A stretch of 64,000 nucleotides of DNA from Pseudarthrobacter sp. PS3-L1. GTDB taxonomy: Bacteria > Actinomycetota > Actinomycetes > Actinomycetales > Micrococcaceae. Position 1 is the stretch's first letter. Every line of letters starts with the position of its first letter. Of this stretch, positions 32,547 through 42,211 are shown one piece after another. Made by a program: the position numbers and the translations under genes. Where the stretch lies: assembly GCF_030063285.1 (NCBI RefSeq), contig NZ_JASISU010000002.1:1-64000 (forward strand), written 5' to 3'. The notes beneath the pieces were generated by a model that was not told where the DNA came from, did no database searches, and saw only the letters and a program-made list of their open reading frames with translations.

Positions 32547-32843
32547 GTGCGTCTGAAAAAAATCCTGATCGCTTCCTTGGCGGGCACTGCCGTCATCCTG
32601 AGCTCTACCGCAGTTCCGGCGTCGGCCGTTGTGGCCAAGTCGTACAAGAACTGCACTGAGCTCAATAAGGTCTATCCCCACGGAGTCGGCAAAACCGGCG
32701 CCCGGGACAAGACCACCGGAAAGCCAGTGACCACATTCCGCGTCAACAGCACCGTGTACAGCTACAACGACGGGGCAGCCCGGCGCCCGGGCGAGTATGA
32801 CCTCGACCGTGATAACGACGGCATCGCCTGCGAAAAGCGCTGA
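32547..32843 (+). CDS. Secreted Excalibur calcium-binding domain protein
   Basis: A 98-residue protein. The GTG at 32547 starts a signal peptide, MRLKKILIASLAGTAVILSS to an AxA cleavage site at TAVPASA. The mature part KSYKNCTELNKVYPHGVGKT ends with DLDRDNDGIACEKR, the Excalibur domain (Pfam), with the calcium-binding DxDxDGxxC loop. It is probably a small secreted surface protein. The frame to 32478 upstream has no signal-like N-terminus and is rejected. Confidence 0.85.
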   Translation: MRLKKILIASLAGTAVILSSTAVPASAVVAKSYKNCTELNKVYPHGVGKTGARDKTTGKPVTTFRVNSTVYSYNDGAARRPGEYDLDRDNDGIACEKR

Positions 32844-32924
32844 TTTTCTTCCCCGAGCGCGCTCAACGGGTTCGGCCAATGTCCACACTGGTGACAGGAT
32901 GGGCGCGCTCGGCGGAAGGGTATG

Positions 32925-33443
32925 TCAGTCCGGTGCGACGTCCCCAGCGAGGATCTGTTCGCGGAGGATGTCGGCGTGTCCGCAGTGATGGGCGAGTTCG
33001 CGGAGGACATGAAGGTAAACCCAACGCAGGGGCAGGGGGCCGCGTCGGTTTCCCTGGACCACGTCGTCGAGAGTCATCGGGGCCGTGGCCGATACCGAGG
33101 CCGCGCAGGCTGAGAGATGGCGTTCCCGGACGGTTGTGATGGTGTCGCAGGGATCGAGGACAAACGATTCGTCCGGGGTGGCCGGAATCCCCATGGTCTC
33201 CCGGGACTGGCACGTTATTGCCTCCTCGAACCAGACGCGCTCCACGAAGATGGCGTGCTTGACCAGGCCCAAAAGAGTGGTGCGCGAGCTGACCAACGGC
33301 CGCCTGGCCTGTTCTTCAGTGAGACCCAGAAGACAGTTGTTGAGCATCCGTCGGTGATCGTTGAGGAAAGCCTCAAACTGGATCCGTTCCGATCTCCCGA
33401 TGCTTGATTCTGGTGTGTCCTGCGCTTCGTCGGGTGTAACCAT
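32925..33443 (-). CDS. DinB family protein (DUF664-type)
   Basis: A 172-residue four-helix-bundle protein. LLGLVKHAIFVERVWFEEAI and LRELAHHCGHADILREQIL supply three His residues of the DinB/DUF664 metal site. Members include thiol transferases of bacillithiol or mycothiol-linked chemistry and proteins of unknown function, so the substrate cannot be given. Start MVTPDEAQ at 33443. It is convergent with the Excalibur gene. Confidence 0.82.
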   Translation of the reverse strand: MVTPDEAQDTPESSIGRSERIQFEAFLNDHRRMLNNCLLGLTEEQARRPLVSSRTTLLGLVKHAIFVERVWFEEAITCQSRETMGIPATPDESFVLDPCDTITTVRERHLSACAASVSATAPMTLDDVVQGNRRGPLPLRWVYLHVLRELAHHCGHADILREQILAGDVAPD

Positions 33444-33471
33444 GTCCCGAAGTATGCCAGATGCTTCCTGC

Positions 33472-34417
33472 CTAGGAAGCCAGCGGCAAGCCGACAAAGT
33501 ATTCCTGCTGAACAGGCCGACGGCCTAGCCTGTGGGCTGTCTTCAGGGACGGGAAATTCCTGGCATGGATGTGGCCCCACACGGTCTCAACGTTTGATTC
33601 CTGGCCAGCAAGGAAGGCAGCTTGCAAGACTGGAGCCAGTGCGTTGCCGCGCATGCGTTCCGTGAGGAAAAGATCCACCATGCACAGCCCGGACTGCCCA
33701 AGAATCCCGTCTATCCTGCCGGCGACAAGTCCCGCGAATCCGTGGTCATCATGAAGCACCATGAGCAGACCCGCTGCTGCTGATTCCTGAAAGGTTTTTT
33801 GCGAGGATTCCCGGACGTAGGGCGCTAGCAGGTGTGTTGCCTTCCGCCATGCTGCGTGTTCGTGCTGGTACTCGGGATGGGTGTCCGCGGCTGTGCTGGG
33901 CCACGAGATGTCCAGGCCGGAGGGGAAGGGGCCTGCCTGCCTGCCTTGCCGCTGCTGCAATGGAACCCGACATGATGGTTGTCCAGAGATCCGCCTCGGC
34001 GAACCCAAGCCCTGGCTCTTCGTGGAACGTGAAACCACGTGGTTCGAGGTGGCCATATTCGCTGGATACGGCAGCAGCGAGGGAGGTAAGCGTTGCAGGA
34101 TCCTGCACCCGGAAGGACAGCTTGAGATCAATGAAGGCAAAGTCAGGATCCAGATTCCGGTAGCGCAGGCCAGCGATGCCGAGGCGTCCGTCACCAAATT
34201 CCAGGAGCCGTTCGCACATGTCAGCTTCGCTGACGGGCGCACCGATACGATCAACCCGTGCTGCTGCTACGTCCTGTGCCGCCAGCTCGTAGCGGGCATC
34301 AACATCGGCAATCTCGGCCTGGGCCGCACACCCGGGGTCGAAACCGGCGGGCAGGTAATCCAGAACAGGGCGGGTAAAGGCGGCGAGTTCGTCTTCGCCC
34401 AGGTCAAAGGCAATCAT
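33472..34417 (-). pseudogene. GNAT acetyltransferase gene frameshifted at a (GCCT)4 repeat
   Basis: The N-terminal part reads from ATG 34417 (MIAFDLGEDELAAFTRPVLD to about GSIAAAARQAG), then the frame is lost at the tetranucleotide repeat 33931-33946 and the C-terminal part continues in the next frame (DISWPSTAADTHPEYQHEHA, then DDHGFAGLVAGRIDGILG and GNALAPVLQAAFLAGQE). The two halves form one GNAT domain of about 315 residues. One fewer GCCT unit (3 copies) restores the frame. Either a broken gene, a phase-variable one, or a sequencing slip. Confidence 0.78.
33931..33946. repeat. (GCCT)4 tetranucleotide repeat inside the GNAT gene
   Basis: Four exact tandem copies, followed by one more T. 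It is exactly at the point where the two halves of the gene change frame, so slipped-strand expansion by one unit would explain the frameshift. Confidence 0.9.
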
Positions 34418-34492
34418 TTCCCCAAGACTACGTGACGGGGATGGGATGCATCGCTACCTCTTAGCGGGCATAGGGACACTGCGGCTGCTCCG

Positions 34493-35920
34493 CTAGGGGT
34501 AACTGTGCAGCGACGCGTAGGAACGGTACCGTTCCAGAATCTCCGGCCTGGGTTGCATGGTCGGAACGGACACAGCGTCGAGTGTCCAGTCGGGAAATGC
34601 GCCGCTGAGGACTCCTGCTGCCTGGCGGGCAGCGCCGTCGGCCACGTATTCTCCGGGGCGCGGCACCAGGATGGGTAAAGCCATCAGTGCGGATGCAGAC
34701 TGCTGAACTGCGGTGGATTGCGCTCCGCCGCCTACCAGGATGAGTCGGTCGGCAACAACGCCCTGGGCCCGGAGGGCAGCGAGCCCGTCGGCAAGTGAGC
34801 AGACAACACCTTCGACGGCGGCCCTCGCGAGATTTGCTGGCGTGTAGTTTGCGCGCGTGAGGCCGTGCAGTGAGCCCGTGGCATCGGGGAGGTTGGGTGT
34901 GCGTTCACCGTCAAAGTACGGAATCAGGGTCAATCCTTCAGCTCCAGGATCAGCGTCCAGGGCAAGACTGTTGAAGTCGTTGAGGTTGAGATTGAGCAGG
35001 GCTGCTGTGGTGTCGAAAATTCGCGTGCCATTGAGTGTGCATGCCAGCGGGAGGAAGTTTCCCGTGGCATCCGCAAAACCTGCCACAAGGCCGCTGGAAT
35101 CAGTGGAAGGGGCCGTGGAGACAGCGAACACTGTGCCGGAGGTACCCAGCGAGATCACCACATCCCCAATGCCTGCGCCAACGCCCAGCGCTGCTGCGGC
35201 GTTGTCCCCCGCGCCGGGGCCAATCAAGCAACCGGACGTAGTTTCTCCAGCTTTCTCCAGAGGCCCCAGCACAGACGGCAGGACGGGGAGGTGGCCCAGT
35301 GCAGCCGACAGCACTTCCGGAAGGTAGTTTCCGGTGACACTCGAGTAGTAGCCGGTTCCGGACGCATCGGAGCGATCAGTGTTAAGGGCAGCCAGATCCG
35401 CCTGGCCCGTGTCTACGGGTCCATGCCCCGCCAAGCGCCAGCTCAGCCAATCGTGGGGCAGACAGACGGCGGCAACTCTGGCCGCGTTCTCCGGTTCGTT
35501 GGCAGCGAGCCAGTGCAGCTTGGTCAGCGTGATTGAGGCCACCGGGACAGTTCCCGTTGTCCGTGCCCAATAAGCAGCACCCCTGACGCGATCGCCGTCG
35601 CCCGCGGTGCTGACCAGTTCGGCCGCGTCCGGAGCACTGCGGGTGTCGTTCCACAACAGCGCGGGGCGGATGACGTGTCCCAAGCGGTCCAGCACTACCA
35701 TTCCATGCTGCTGGCCGCCAACGGATACAGCCGCAACATCTGCTAGGCCGCCAGCTTGACCGATGGCTTCCTGCATCGCGTCCCACCAACGGTCTGGATG
35801 GATCTCCGTTCCGCCAGGATGGCTGGCGCGTCCCTGCCGGACCAGGGCACCCGTCTCGGCATCGCGGATCACCACCTTGCAGGCCTGGGTCGAACTATCA
35901 ATACCTGCAACCAGCGCCAT
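34493..35920 (-). CDS. xylB: Xylulokinase
   Basis: A 475-residue FGGY-family kinase that phosphorylates D-xylulose to xylulose-5-phosphate. N-terminal phosphate-binding [24 protein letters not shown]-equivalent [29 protein letters not shown], and the C-terminal ATPase motif [14 protein letters not shown] with [13 protein letters not shown]. Start [10 protein letters not shown] at 35920 is the family start. It follows xylA (162 bases between) in the same direction and is likely induced by xylose through the XylR at 37438. Confidence 0.92.
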   Translation of the reverse strand: MALVAGIDSSTQACKVVIRDAETGALVRQGRASHPGGTEIHPDRWWDAMQEAIGQAGGLADVAAVSVGGQQHGMVVLDRLGHVIRPALLWNDTRSAPDAAELVSTAGDGDRVRGAAYWARTTGTVPVASITLTKLHWLAANEPENAARVAAVCLPHDWLSWRLAGHGPVDTGQADLAALNTDRSDASGTGYYSSVTGNYLPEVLSAALGHLPVLPSVLGPLEKAGETTSGCLIGPGAGDNAAAALGVGAGIGDVVISLGTSGTVFAVSTAPSTDSSGLVAGFADATGNFLPLACTLNGTRIFDTTAALLNLNLNDFNSLALDADPGAEGLTLIPYFDGERTPNLPDATGSLHGLTRANYTPANLARAAVEGVVCSLADGLAALRAQGVVADRLILVGGGAQSTAVQQSASALMALPILVPRPGEYVADGAARQAAGVLSGAFPDWTLDAVSVPTMQPRPEILERYRSYASLHSYP

Positions 35921-36008
35921 GGGATTCCTTCGGTGAGTAGCGCCGTCGAGCGTCTCTATCCAGGTCAGGACAGCGACGTCCGACGGCGGAGTGCTGCTGC
36001 GTGAAAGC

Positions 36009-36077
36009 TGGCACTCGGTGCCAGTGGGGAAAATACTAGCGACGAATGTGCCAGCGGTGGTGCCATTGTGTGGCACC
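36009..36077. repeat. Two TGGCAC/GTGCCA palindromes between xylA and xylB
   Basis: TGGCAC-N3-GTGCCA (36009-36023) and GGTGCCA-N5-TGGCACC (36059-36077), with another GTGCCA at 36049-36054. The second forms a hairpin just after the xylA stop in mRNA. They may set the xylA:xylB ratio or bind a regulator. Confidence 0.5.
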
Positions 36078-36082
36078 GGATT

Positions 36083-37270
36083 CTAGCGGGCGTTGAGGAG
36101 ATGCTCGATGGCCAACTGATTCAGGCGAACAAAGGCGAAGGATCGCTCGCCAGCCTTGTCTGCGTCAAAAGCCTCAAAAGCGCTGGTATCGGCCAGCAGA
36201 TCAGCCGTTGTCTCACCAATGGCCAGCGTAGGCTCGCCCAGTTCGGCGACTCCTGACGTTGCCATGGCTTCCTGGACCAGCGGATCGGAGCGGAAAGCCA
36301 GGGCGCGCTCCTTCAGGAGGAGATAGGTGGACATATTGGCCCTGGCCGACTCCCAGACACCGTCGTACCCGTCGGTACGGGAGGGCTTGTAATCGAAATG
36401 GCGAGGACCGTCATATGTCGCCCCACCGTTGGGGAAGCCGTTTTCCAAGAGATCAACCGTGAAGAATGCACTGGTGAGATCTCCGTGGCCAAACACCAGG
36501 TCCTGGTCGTACTTAATGCCGCGCTGACCATTGAGGTCGATGTGAAAGAGCTTGCCAGCCCACAGCGCCTGGGCAATCCCATGCGTGAAGTTCAGGCCAG
36601 CCATCTGTTCGTGGCCTGTTTCCGGATTAAGCCCCACGATGTCGCCGTGTTCCAGCTGTGCAATAAAAGCCAGGGCGTGGCCGACGGTGGGCAGGAAGAT
36701 ATCGCCTCGTGGCTCGTTGGGCTTCGGTTCGAGGGCGATCCGCAGGTTGTAGCCCTTCTCCTTGATGTACGCGGCGGCCGTGTCTACTCCCTCCTTCATG
36801 CGGTCTAGGGCCGCCGAGAGATCCTTGGAGCCGTCATACTCGCTGCCTTCGCGGCCACCCCACATAACAAAGGTTTCGGCGCCAAACTCTGCCGCAGAAT
36901 CAATGGTGCGCAGGACCTTGCTCAGCGCGAAGCGGCGGATTGAGCGATCATTTGAGGTAAAGCCGCCGTCTTTGAAGACGGGGTGACTGAAGAGGTTGGT
37001 GGTGACCATGGGCACTTTGAGCCCGGTTGCGGCCAGGGCGCTACGAAAGTTTTTTAGGATCAGGTCCCGTTCCGTCACCGTGGCGCCAAAGGGAACAAGA
37101 TCGTTGTCGTGGAAGGTCACGCCATAGGCGCCAAGGTCACCGATGCGATGTACTGCCTCGACCGGGTCCAGGGCCTCGCGCGTGGGGACACCGAACGGAT
37201 CGGAGCCTGTCCAGCCTACGGTCCAGAGTCCAAAAGTGAAGCGGTCTTCCGGTGTGGGACTAATAGTCAT
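36083..37270 (-). CDS. xylA: Xylose isomerase
   Basis: A 395-residue class I xylose isomerase, which converts D-xylose to D-xylulose with two divalent metals. Active-site [12 protein letters not shown] gives H54 and D57; metal ligands in [18 protein letters not shown] and [16 protein letters not shown]; then [16 protein letters not shown]. The length is that of actinobacterial XylA. CAAGGACGCAAACCC precedes the ATG at 37270; a slightly longer form to 37288 has no better site. Divergent from xylR. Confidence 0.95.
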   Translation of the reverse strand: MTISPTPEDRFTFGLWTVGWTGSDPFGVPTREALDPVEAVHRIGDLGAYGVTFHDNDLVPFGATVTERDLILKNFRSALAATGLKVPMVTTNLFSHPVFKDGGFTSNDRSIRRFALSKVLRTIDSAAEFGAETFVMWGGREGSEYDGSKDLSAALDRMKEGVDTAAAYIKEKGYNLRIALEPKPNEPRGDIFLPTVGHALAFIAQLEHGDIVGLNPETGHEQMAGLNFTHGIAQALWAGKLFHIDLNGQRGIKYDQDLVFGHGDLTSAFFTVDLLENGFPNGGATYDGPRHFDYKPSRTDGYDGVWESARANMSTYLLLKERALAFRSDPLVQEAMATSGVAELGEPTLAIGETTADLLADTSAFEAFDADKAGERSFAFVRLNQLAIEHLLNAR

Positions 37271-37344
37271 GGGTTTGCGTCCTTGCAAATCGTGGGTGTA
37301 GCCAAGCGCTGTAGCTATGCTCGCTCTGCCATTCAGGAGTGAGT

Positions 37345-37363
37345 TAGTTTATGACCTGAACTA
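37345..37363. promoter_or_regulatory. Candidate XylR operator
   Basis: TAGTTTA-N5-TGAACTA is a palindrome with one mismatch in the xylA/xylR intergenic region, 75 bases from each start. This matches the AT-rich TTAGTT-type sites bound by ROK-family xylose repressors. Confidence 0.6.
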
Positions 37364-37437
37364 TATAGCTGCGCATGCGTTATGGTCAATGGATCGAACG
37401 CAACAGTCGTTAAGAGCTACTCGTGGGGAGATCACAG

Positions 37438-38694
37438 GTGTCGGAACCACAGCCGGGCTCGGAGACCCGAAGCCAGTCCATTCCGGGCAGTGTTGGCGAT
37501 GTCCGCCGGACGAATCTGGCGCTGGCCCTGACATCGATCGCACGCGCCGCGCCGTCGGGGCCCATTACCCGGGCCCAGCTGGCGACAGCAACGGGACTGA
37601 CCAAAGCCTCGATCTCCAGCCTGGTCCTTGACCTGCTTACCGGGGGAGTGGTGCGTGAAGTTGCGCTGGAGCCACGCGCCGAGAGGGGACGCCCCGGCGT
37701 CGGACTCGAAATGAACCCGGGCCGCGCGGTGGTGGGGATGGAAATCAACGTTGACTACATTGCCGCCGAACTGGTCAGCCTGACCAGGGAACGCCTTTTG
37801 TGCGTGAAGCGATTCCGGGACAATCGCGGCAGTTCCGCGGCCGACGTCATGGCGGATCTGGCGGAGCTGGTGAACACGCTGCTGGCGGAGGCTGCTGATC
37901 GCGGAATAGCTGTGATCGGTGGCGGCTTGGCAGTGCCGGGGCTCATCGACCAGGCCACGTCCACAGTCCTTACCGCTCCCAACCTGGGATGGAGCGGGGA
38001 AACCCTCGATGCCAGAGGCCTCCTTCCCGAGGCCCGGCTGGGAGTCACCCTCCTTAATGAAGCCAATGCAGCTGCACTCGCCGAAGTGCGCTCCAGGACT
38101 GGTACTGCCGGGCCCGACTTCGTCTTTGTATCCGGCGAAGTGGGTGTTGGTGCCGGCTTTGTCATTGCCGGATCCCTGTTTGTTGGGCCAGCTGGCCACG
38201 CAGGTGAAATCGGGCACCTCGTGCTGGAACCAGAAGGTCTGCCCTGTTCCTGCGGCGGCATTGGCTGCCTCGAAACCATTGCGGGCCAGGATGCGATTCT
38301 GCGTGCTGCTGGCTTGGCCGACGATCCGCTGGAGACGGACATGTCCAGATTGCTCTCAGCACTTTCCAGTGGCGAGTCGATGGCTGTCGCGGCCGTCCAG
38401 CGAGCAGCCACGTTCCTTGGGATGGCACTGGTCTCGACTGCACGCTTGATGGGCGTGTCTACTGTGGTGCTGGGTGGACACTTCGCTGTTCTTGCGCACT
38501 GGTTGGTTCCACCCCTGTTCGAGAGCATGCAGCGGCATGCTCCGGGGCTCATTAGGGCCGACCGCGTTCTCCTGTCGTCCGCAGGTGAAGGTGGTGCCGC
38601 ATTCGGCTGTGCGGGCAGTGTGGTCCAGTCACTCCTTGACGCTCCACAGTTCCTGATTCGCCCAGGGCCGGCGGACGTTGCTGAACACCCCTGA
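37438..38694 (+). CDS. xylR: ROK family transcriptional regulator (XylR-type)
   Basis: A 418-residue ROK repressor. The N-terminal winged helix-turn-helix (VRRTNLALALTSIARAAPSG, then ITRAQLATATGLTKASISSL) precedes a sugar-kinase-like fold: GGGLAVPGLIDQ, HAGEIGHLVLEPEGLPCSCG with the ROK zinc site CSCGGIGCLE. The start is GTG 37438 with GGGGAG 8 bases upstream; GTG 37423 is an alternative. It diverges from xylA and most likely releases the operator when xylose binds. Confidence 0.9.
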   Translation: MSEPQPGSETRSQSIPGSVGDVRRTNLALALTSIARAAPSGPITRAQLATATGLTKASISSLVLDLLTGGVVREVALEPRAERGRPGVGLEMNPGRAVVGMEINVDYIAAELVSLTRERLLCVKRFRDNRGSSAADVMADLAELVNTLLAEAADRGIAVIGGGLAVPGLIDQATSTVLTAPNLGWSGETLDARGLLPEARLGVTLLNEANAAALAEVRSRTGTAGPDFVFVSGEVGVGAGFVIAGSLFVGPAGHAGEIGHLVLEPEGLPCSCGGIGCLETIAGQDAILRAAGLADDPLETDMSRLLSALSSGESMAVAAVQRAATFLGMALVSTARLMGVSTVVLGGHFAVLAHWLVPPLFESMQRHAPGLIRADRVLLSSAGEGGAAFGCAGSVVQSLLDAPQFLIRPGPADVAEHP

Positions 38695-38769
38695 TGTCTG
38701 CTCGAACGTCCAGCTACCTCTCAGGCGGATCCGTAGAATAGGAAGAAGTCGATTTATTAGGAGAAAAGC

Positions 38770-39177
38770 ATGCCGTTAGTCCGCATTGACCTTATTGAAG
38801 GACGCACTTCCGCTCAGAAGCGGGACGTTGCAGATGCCATCCACACGGCTATTGTCCAGACCTACGGGATACCGGAGCGCGACCGCTTCCAGGTTATTAC
38901 CGAACACGCTGCCGACAACATCATTGCCCAGGACGCCGGATTGGGCTTTGAACGGACCGGGAACGTGGTCATGGTCCAGATTTTCACGCAGGCAGGACGC
39001 TCCGATGAGGATAAAGAGGCGCTCTACAAAGCCATCCACGACAACCTCCACGCAGTGGGCCTCACCTCCGAGGACCTGTTCATCGGCTATAACGAAAATG
39101 GCCCCCAGGACTGGTCCTTCGGTTTCGGGCGCGCACAGTACCTCACGGGTGAACTCAAGGTTCCCGGAAAGAACTAG
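38770..39177 (+). CDS. Tautomerase family protein
   Basis: A 135-residue 4-oxalocrotonate-tautomerase-like protein. The catalytic N-terminal proline follows the initiator Met (MPLVRIDLIEGRTSAQKRDV). TGNVVMVQIFTQAGRS and DLFIGYNENGPQDWSFG are typical of the longer family members. It would interconvert keto and enol forms of an unsaturated acid; the substrate is not identified. A good AGGAGAAAAGC site precedes the ATG, and it appears to be a single gene. Confidence 0.85.
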   Translation: MPLVRIDLIEGRTSAQKRDVADAIHTAIVQTYGIPERDRFQVITEHAADNIIAQDAGLGFERTGNVVMVQIFTQAGRSDEDKEALYKAIHDNLHAVGLTSEDLFIGYNENGPQDWSFGFGRAQYLTGELKVPGKN

Positions 39178-39274
39178 CGAACAGTCTGTCCGGCCGACGT
39201 CGGAACACACTGGACGCGACAACATGCTGGACGCGACGAGGATGGCTCAGAACGCCTCGTTGCCGTTCAGCAGG

Positions 39275-39424
39275 ATCCCTGAGCTTGAACCTGCCATTGG
39301 GGCATGGAAAGAACGGGTCGCCCTGCTCCACCTGGAGGGGCTCGCAATCCGTGCGGTCGCTGATCCTTGAAAACAATGGTTGAGGGTCCAATACCCGCGC
39401 CTTGATCTCGATGGTTGTGGGCAT
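39275..39424 (-). pseudogene. N-terminal fragment of a CYTH domain protein
   Basis: Read leftward from ATG 39424: MPTTIEIKARVLDPQPLFSR, then VEQGDPFFPCPNGRFKLRDP. This is the start of a CYTH (triphosphate tunnel) domain, whose members include class IV adenylate cyclase and thiamine triphosphatase. The sequence loses similarity after about residue 52 and then runs into the 3' end of the tautomerase gene on the other strand. The remaining two-thirds of the domain is missing, so it is a decayed remnant. Confidence 0.6.
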
Positions 39425-39429
39425 GCTTC

Positions 39430-39655
39430 CACTACATCGCGGTATCCCTAAGGTGGGATGTCAGGTCCTCGCAGGCTGAGCTGTCCGCCATGATCCATGG
39501 CCTTCTCCGCCAACACCAGTCTCCGGAGTGCTGCAGCATCCCACCAACGTTGGGCGGCTCTGGTTCCTGAAAGGAATCGATGGCCGCGCCGATACACAGG
39601 CTCGGGAACGGAAACGGAACCGGACGGTGACTTTCCCCTGCGGTAGCCTCGTCGG
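39430..39655. other. Gene-free stretch between the CYTH fragment and the phosphotransferase gene
   Basis: No reading frame here has a start, ribosome-binding site and family features. A leftward frame ending at 39448 (RAAQRWWDAAALRRLVLAEK) looks protein-like but has no clear start and overlaps the next gene antisense. It may be the eroded tail of another lost gene. Confidence 0.4.
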
Positions 39656-40408
39656 GTGAATGCGGACTCGGAGGAACTGGCAGGGGGCAACGCCTCAGGA
39701 CGCGTGGTACGCATTGGGATGACAGTCCGGAAGACCTGGCTGGATCATTCCGCAGCGGTGCAGGACTACATGAAGACCCTCCGCGGCCTGGGCGTTGACG
39801 TTCCGCTCCCCCTAGGTCGTGATGAGGTGGGCAGAAACACGGTTGAGTACATCGACGGTGTCTCGGCTATGGACAGCGTGCCGCTGGGACACTGTGAGCT
39901 GTTCCGGATCGGCGGCATGATCCGCCAGATCCATGATGCAAGCGAGGGGCTGCCGCTTCCGGACCCAGGTAGCTGGACCACTCTGCTACCGACCGAAAAC
40001 CCAGATCTCATGTGCCACAACGATCTTGCCCCGTGGAACCTGATCCTCGGGGAGCGCTGGGTCTTTATCGACTGGGATGCCGCCGGACCAAGTACCCGGC
40101 TATGGGACCTGGCCTACGCGGCCCAGTCATTTGCCACGTTGTTTGAGGGACAACCCGTGGCTGAGGCTGCCCGGAGACTGAAAGCCTTCGTGGACGGCTA
40201 TGGTGCCGACACCGCCCTCCGGCAGGCATTGCCCCAAGCTTTGGCAGAGCGGACCGCGGCAATGGACAACTTGCTGCGGAATGCTCACGGATCCGGACTT
40301 CAGCCATGGGCCCAGATGTACAACGAAGGACATGGGGAGCTCTGGGCTGCCGCCACAGGGTACGTCACTCGGAATCAGAAAACGTGGCAGAGTGCCCTTC
40401 TCGCCTAG
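39656..40408 (+). CDS. Aminoglycoside phosphotransferase-like kinase
   Basis: A 250-residue APH-family kinase. The Brenner motif HNDLAPWNLIL and the DFG-equivalent VFIDWDAAGPSTRLWDLAYA are complete. The N-terminal lobe is short (about 40 residues before RKTWLDHSAAVQDYMKTL), and the start is GTG 39656. Substrate unknown: such proteins modify small molecules such as aminoglycosides, homoserine or choline. Single gene in its orientation. Confidence 0.8.
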   Translation: MNADSEELAGGNASGRVVRIGMTVRKTWLDHSAAVQDYMKTLRGLGVDVPLPLGRDEVGRNTVEYIDGVSAMDSVPLGHCELFRIGGMIRQIHDASEGLPLPDPGSWTTLLPTENPDLMCHNDLAPWNLILGERWVFIDWDAAGPSTRLWDLAYAAQSFATLFEGQPVAEAARRLKAFVDGYGADTALRQALPQALAERTAAMDNLLRNAHGSGLQPWAQMYNEGHGELWAAATGYVTRNQKTWQSALLA

Positions 40409-40422
40409 TGAATCCATGCGCT

Positions 40423-41157
40423 TCAGCGCCCCGCCATGAGGACGTCAATCACTTCGGTGAGCACAGGCGCGAGCGTCGTGAGGCCAAGGACAATAAAGAC
40501 GCCACCGGACACGCGCACTATGACGCGGTCCACGGAGGGCCGGCTCAGCCATGCACTGGCTGTATCAGCCGCCGTCGCCACGATCATCAGGTAGGCGCCT
40601 ATGACTGCCGCAACTGTGCCCCCAACAACGGCGATGACAAAGAGCGGTCCGGCATTGGCGGGAGTGAATTGTGGTATCAGTGCCAGAAAAAACAGTCCCG
40701 TCTTAGGATTGCTCAAGCAACAGAGCAGACCGGCGAGAAACGACGCTCCGGCGCTCGGTGCAGTCAACAGTGGTCTGTGCGCCACCGCTGTTGACAGCGA
40801 CGCGGTGGGGCCACTGTCCGGCGCTGCGCTTTCCACGAGACCCGATGGTGGCACGCGAGGTTCAGCACCGCGTGAGCGGTGGTGTGAGAGTGCCCTGCAG
40901 CCCAGGAAAATCAGGTAGCTCCCGCCGAGAACCTGAAAGGCATGAAACGCCGTGGGGGAGTTTCTCAGGAATGTCGCCACCCCGGCAGCAACCAGTGCGG
41001 CCCAGACGAAGATCCCTGACGTTGTGCCCAGTGCTGCCAAGACACCGGCGCGCCGCTGGCGAAGGGAGTACTGCAGGGTGAGGAGCGTATCGGGCCCAGG
41101 CGTCACCGCCAGGATGAGTGCCACGCCCAGAAGCGCAAGGTAATTTGTTGTGTTCAT
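40423..41157 (-). CDS. LysE family amino-acid exporter
   Basis: A 244-residue membrane protein with about six transmembrane segments and the family signature VTPGPDTLLTLQYSLRQRRA near the N-terminus, with LGTTSGIFVWAALVAAGVAT after it. A longer hydrophilic loop between TM3 and TM4 (about residues 85-130) is Ala/Ser/Pro-rich and unusual. LysE/RhtB proteins export basic or other amino acids. Start MNTTNYLALLG at 41157. Divergent from a LysR regulator, the usual arrangement. Confidence 0.88.
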   Translation of the reverse strand: MNTTNYLALLGVALILAVTPGPDTLLTLQYSLRQRRAGVLAALGTTSGIFVWAALVAAGVATFLRNSPTAFHAFQVLGGSYLIFLGCRALSHHRSRGAEPRVPPSGLVESAAPDSGPTASLSTAVAHRPLLTAPSAGASFLAGLLCCLSNPKTGLFFLALIPQFTPANAGPLFVIAVVGGTVAAVIGAYLMIVATAADTASAWLSRPSVDRVIVRVSGGVFIVLGLTTLAPVLTEVIDVLMAGR

Positions 41158-41305
41158 CGGTTCGCCTTCTGGTGTGACGCGGAATGCTCCAGCTGATGCG
41201 GGAACGATGCTGCACGGTACAGCGCACGTCAACTGTGACACCGCCCATGTATCGGCACAAGCAACTAATAACGGATGACTGGCAGGTATCGACTTATGAT
41301 TGCTC

Positions 41306-42205
41306 ATGCTCAACCTTCCCCGCCTCGTCATCCTCCGAGCAGTGATTGCCGCAGGATCTGTCCACGGAGCTGCCAACAGCCTGCATCTCGCACCTGCCAC
41401 TGTGAGCCAGCATTTACGCGTGCTGGCCCGGGAGACCGGGCTTGTACTCTTTGAAAAGAGTGGCCGCGGCATCGATGCCACACCAGCAGCTCTTCACCTC
41501 GCAAAGGAAAGCGCCCACGCCCTGGCCGACCTTGAACGGCTCGAACGGACAGTGCTCGATCTGCGCCAGGGCCGGACAGAACGAATAACCTTCACGTGTT
41601 TTGCCTCTGTCGCACAAGCATGGATGCCCCGTGTGGTCAGTGTTCTGCAGTCTGCTGCTCCGGCAGCCGTTGTTGAGATCAGTATCGCTGAACTCCAGCG
41701 GCCCTCCGGAACGTCGAGCGCTGACGTTGATATCCGAAATGAGGCGCTCGACGCCGATCCTTTGCATGTTGACGGATACCAGCGACACGTTCTCTGCGAC
41801 GAGGAGATGTGGCTGGTCCTGCCCCTGGAACACCGCTTGGCCAAGAACCGGATAGTCGACATGATCGACCTTCGGGACGAGCACTGGATTGACCATGACA
41901 TCAATGACGGTCCAACAGGTAGGGTCATTGCCCAGGCCTGCCTGAGTGCAGGGTTCACGCCCCGCTACGTTGCCCGGCTCGATGACCATCATGCTGCGCT
42001 CGGTCTTGTGGCCGCCGGACTTGGCATCTGTGTTCTTCCGGGCCTGGCGTTGGCCGGCTTGCCTGCAAACCTCACGATCCGACAGGTTGCCAATCCCACA
42101 GTGGGCCGACGGATTGTCGCGTTCACCAGGAGTCGTCCCGATCGGGCCAGGCTTGTCCATCTGGCCCTGGGGGCGCTTCGTGAGGCGGCCGAATCCGCAC
42201 ATTAA
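41306..42205 (+). CDS. LysR family transcriptional regulator
   Basis: A 299-residue LysR-type regulator. N-terminal helix-turn-helix: LRAVIAAGSVHGAANSLHLA, then PATVSQHLRVLARETGLVLF. The effector domain contains ITFTCFASVAQAWMPRVVSV and LGLVAAGLGICVLPGLALAG. It probably controls the divergent lysE-type exporter, as LysG does for LysE in Corynebacterium. The ATG at 41306 is used; TTG 41300 is two codons upstream. Confidence 0.88.
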   Translation: MLNLPRLVILRAVIAAGSVHGAANSLHLAPATVSQHLRVLARETGLVLFEKSGRGIDATPAALHLAKESAHALADLERLERTVLDLRQGRTERITFTCFASVAQAWMPRVVSVLQSAAPAAVVEISIAELQRPSGTSSADVDIRNEALDADPLHVDGYQRHVLCDEEMWLVLPLEHRLAKNRIVDMIDLRDEHWIDHDINDGPTGRVIAQACLSAGFTPRYVARLDDHHAALGLVAAGLGICVLPGLALAGLPANLTIRQVANPTVGRRIVAFTRSRPDRARLVHLALGALREAAESAH

Positions 42206-42211
42206 GGACTA

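Noticed and set aside
37432..38217. 261-residue leftward frame over xylR
   Set aside because: Antisense to a clear ROK regulator; no start signal or family features.
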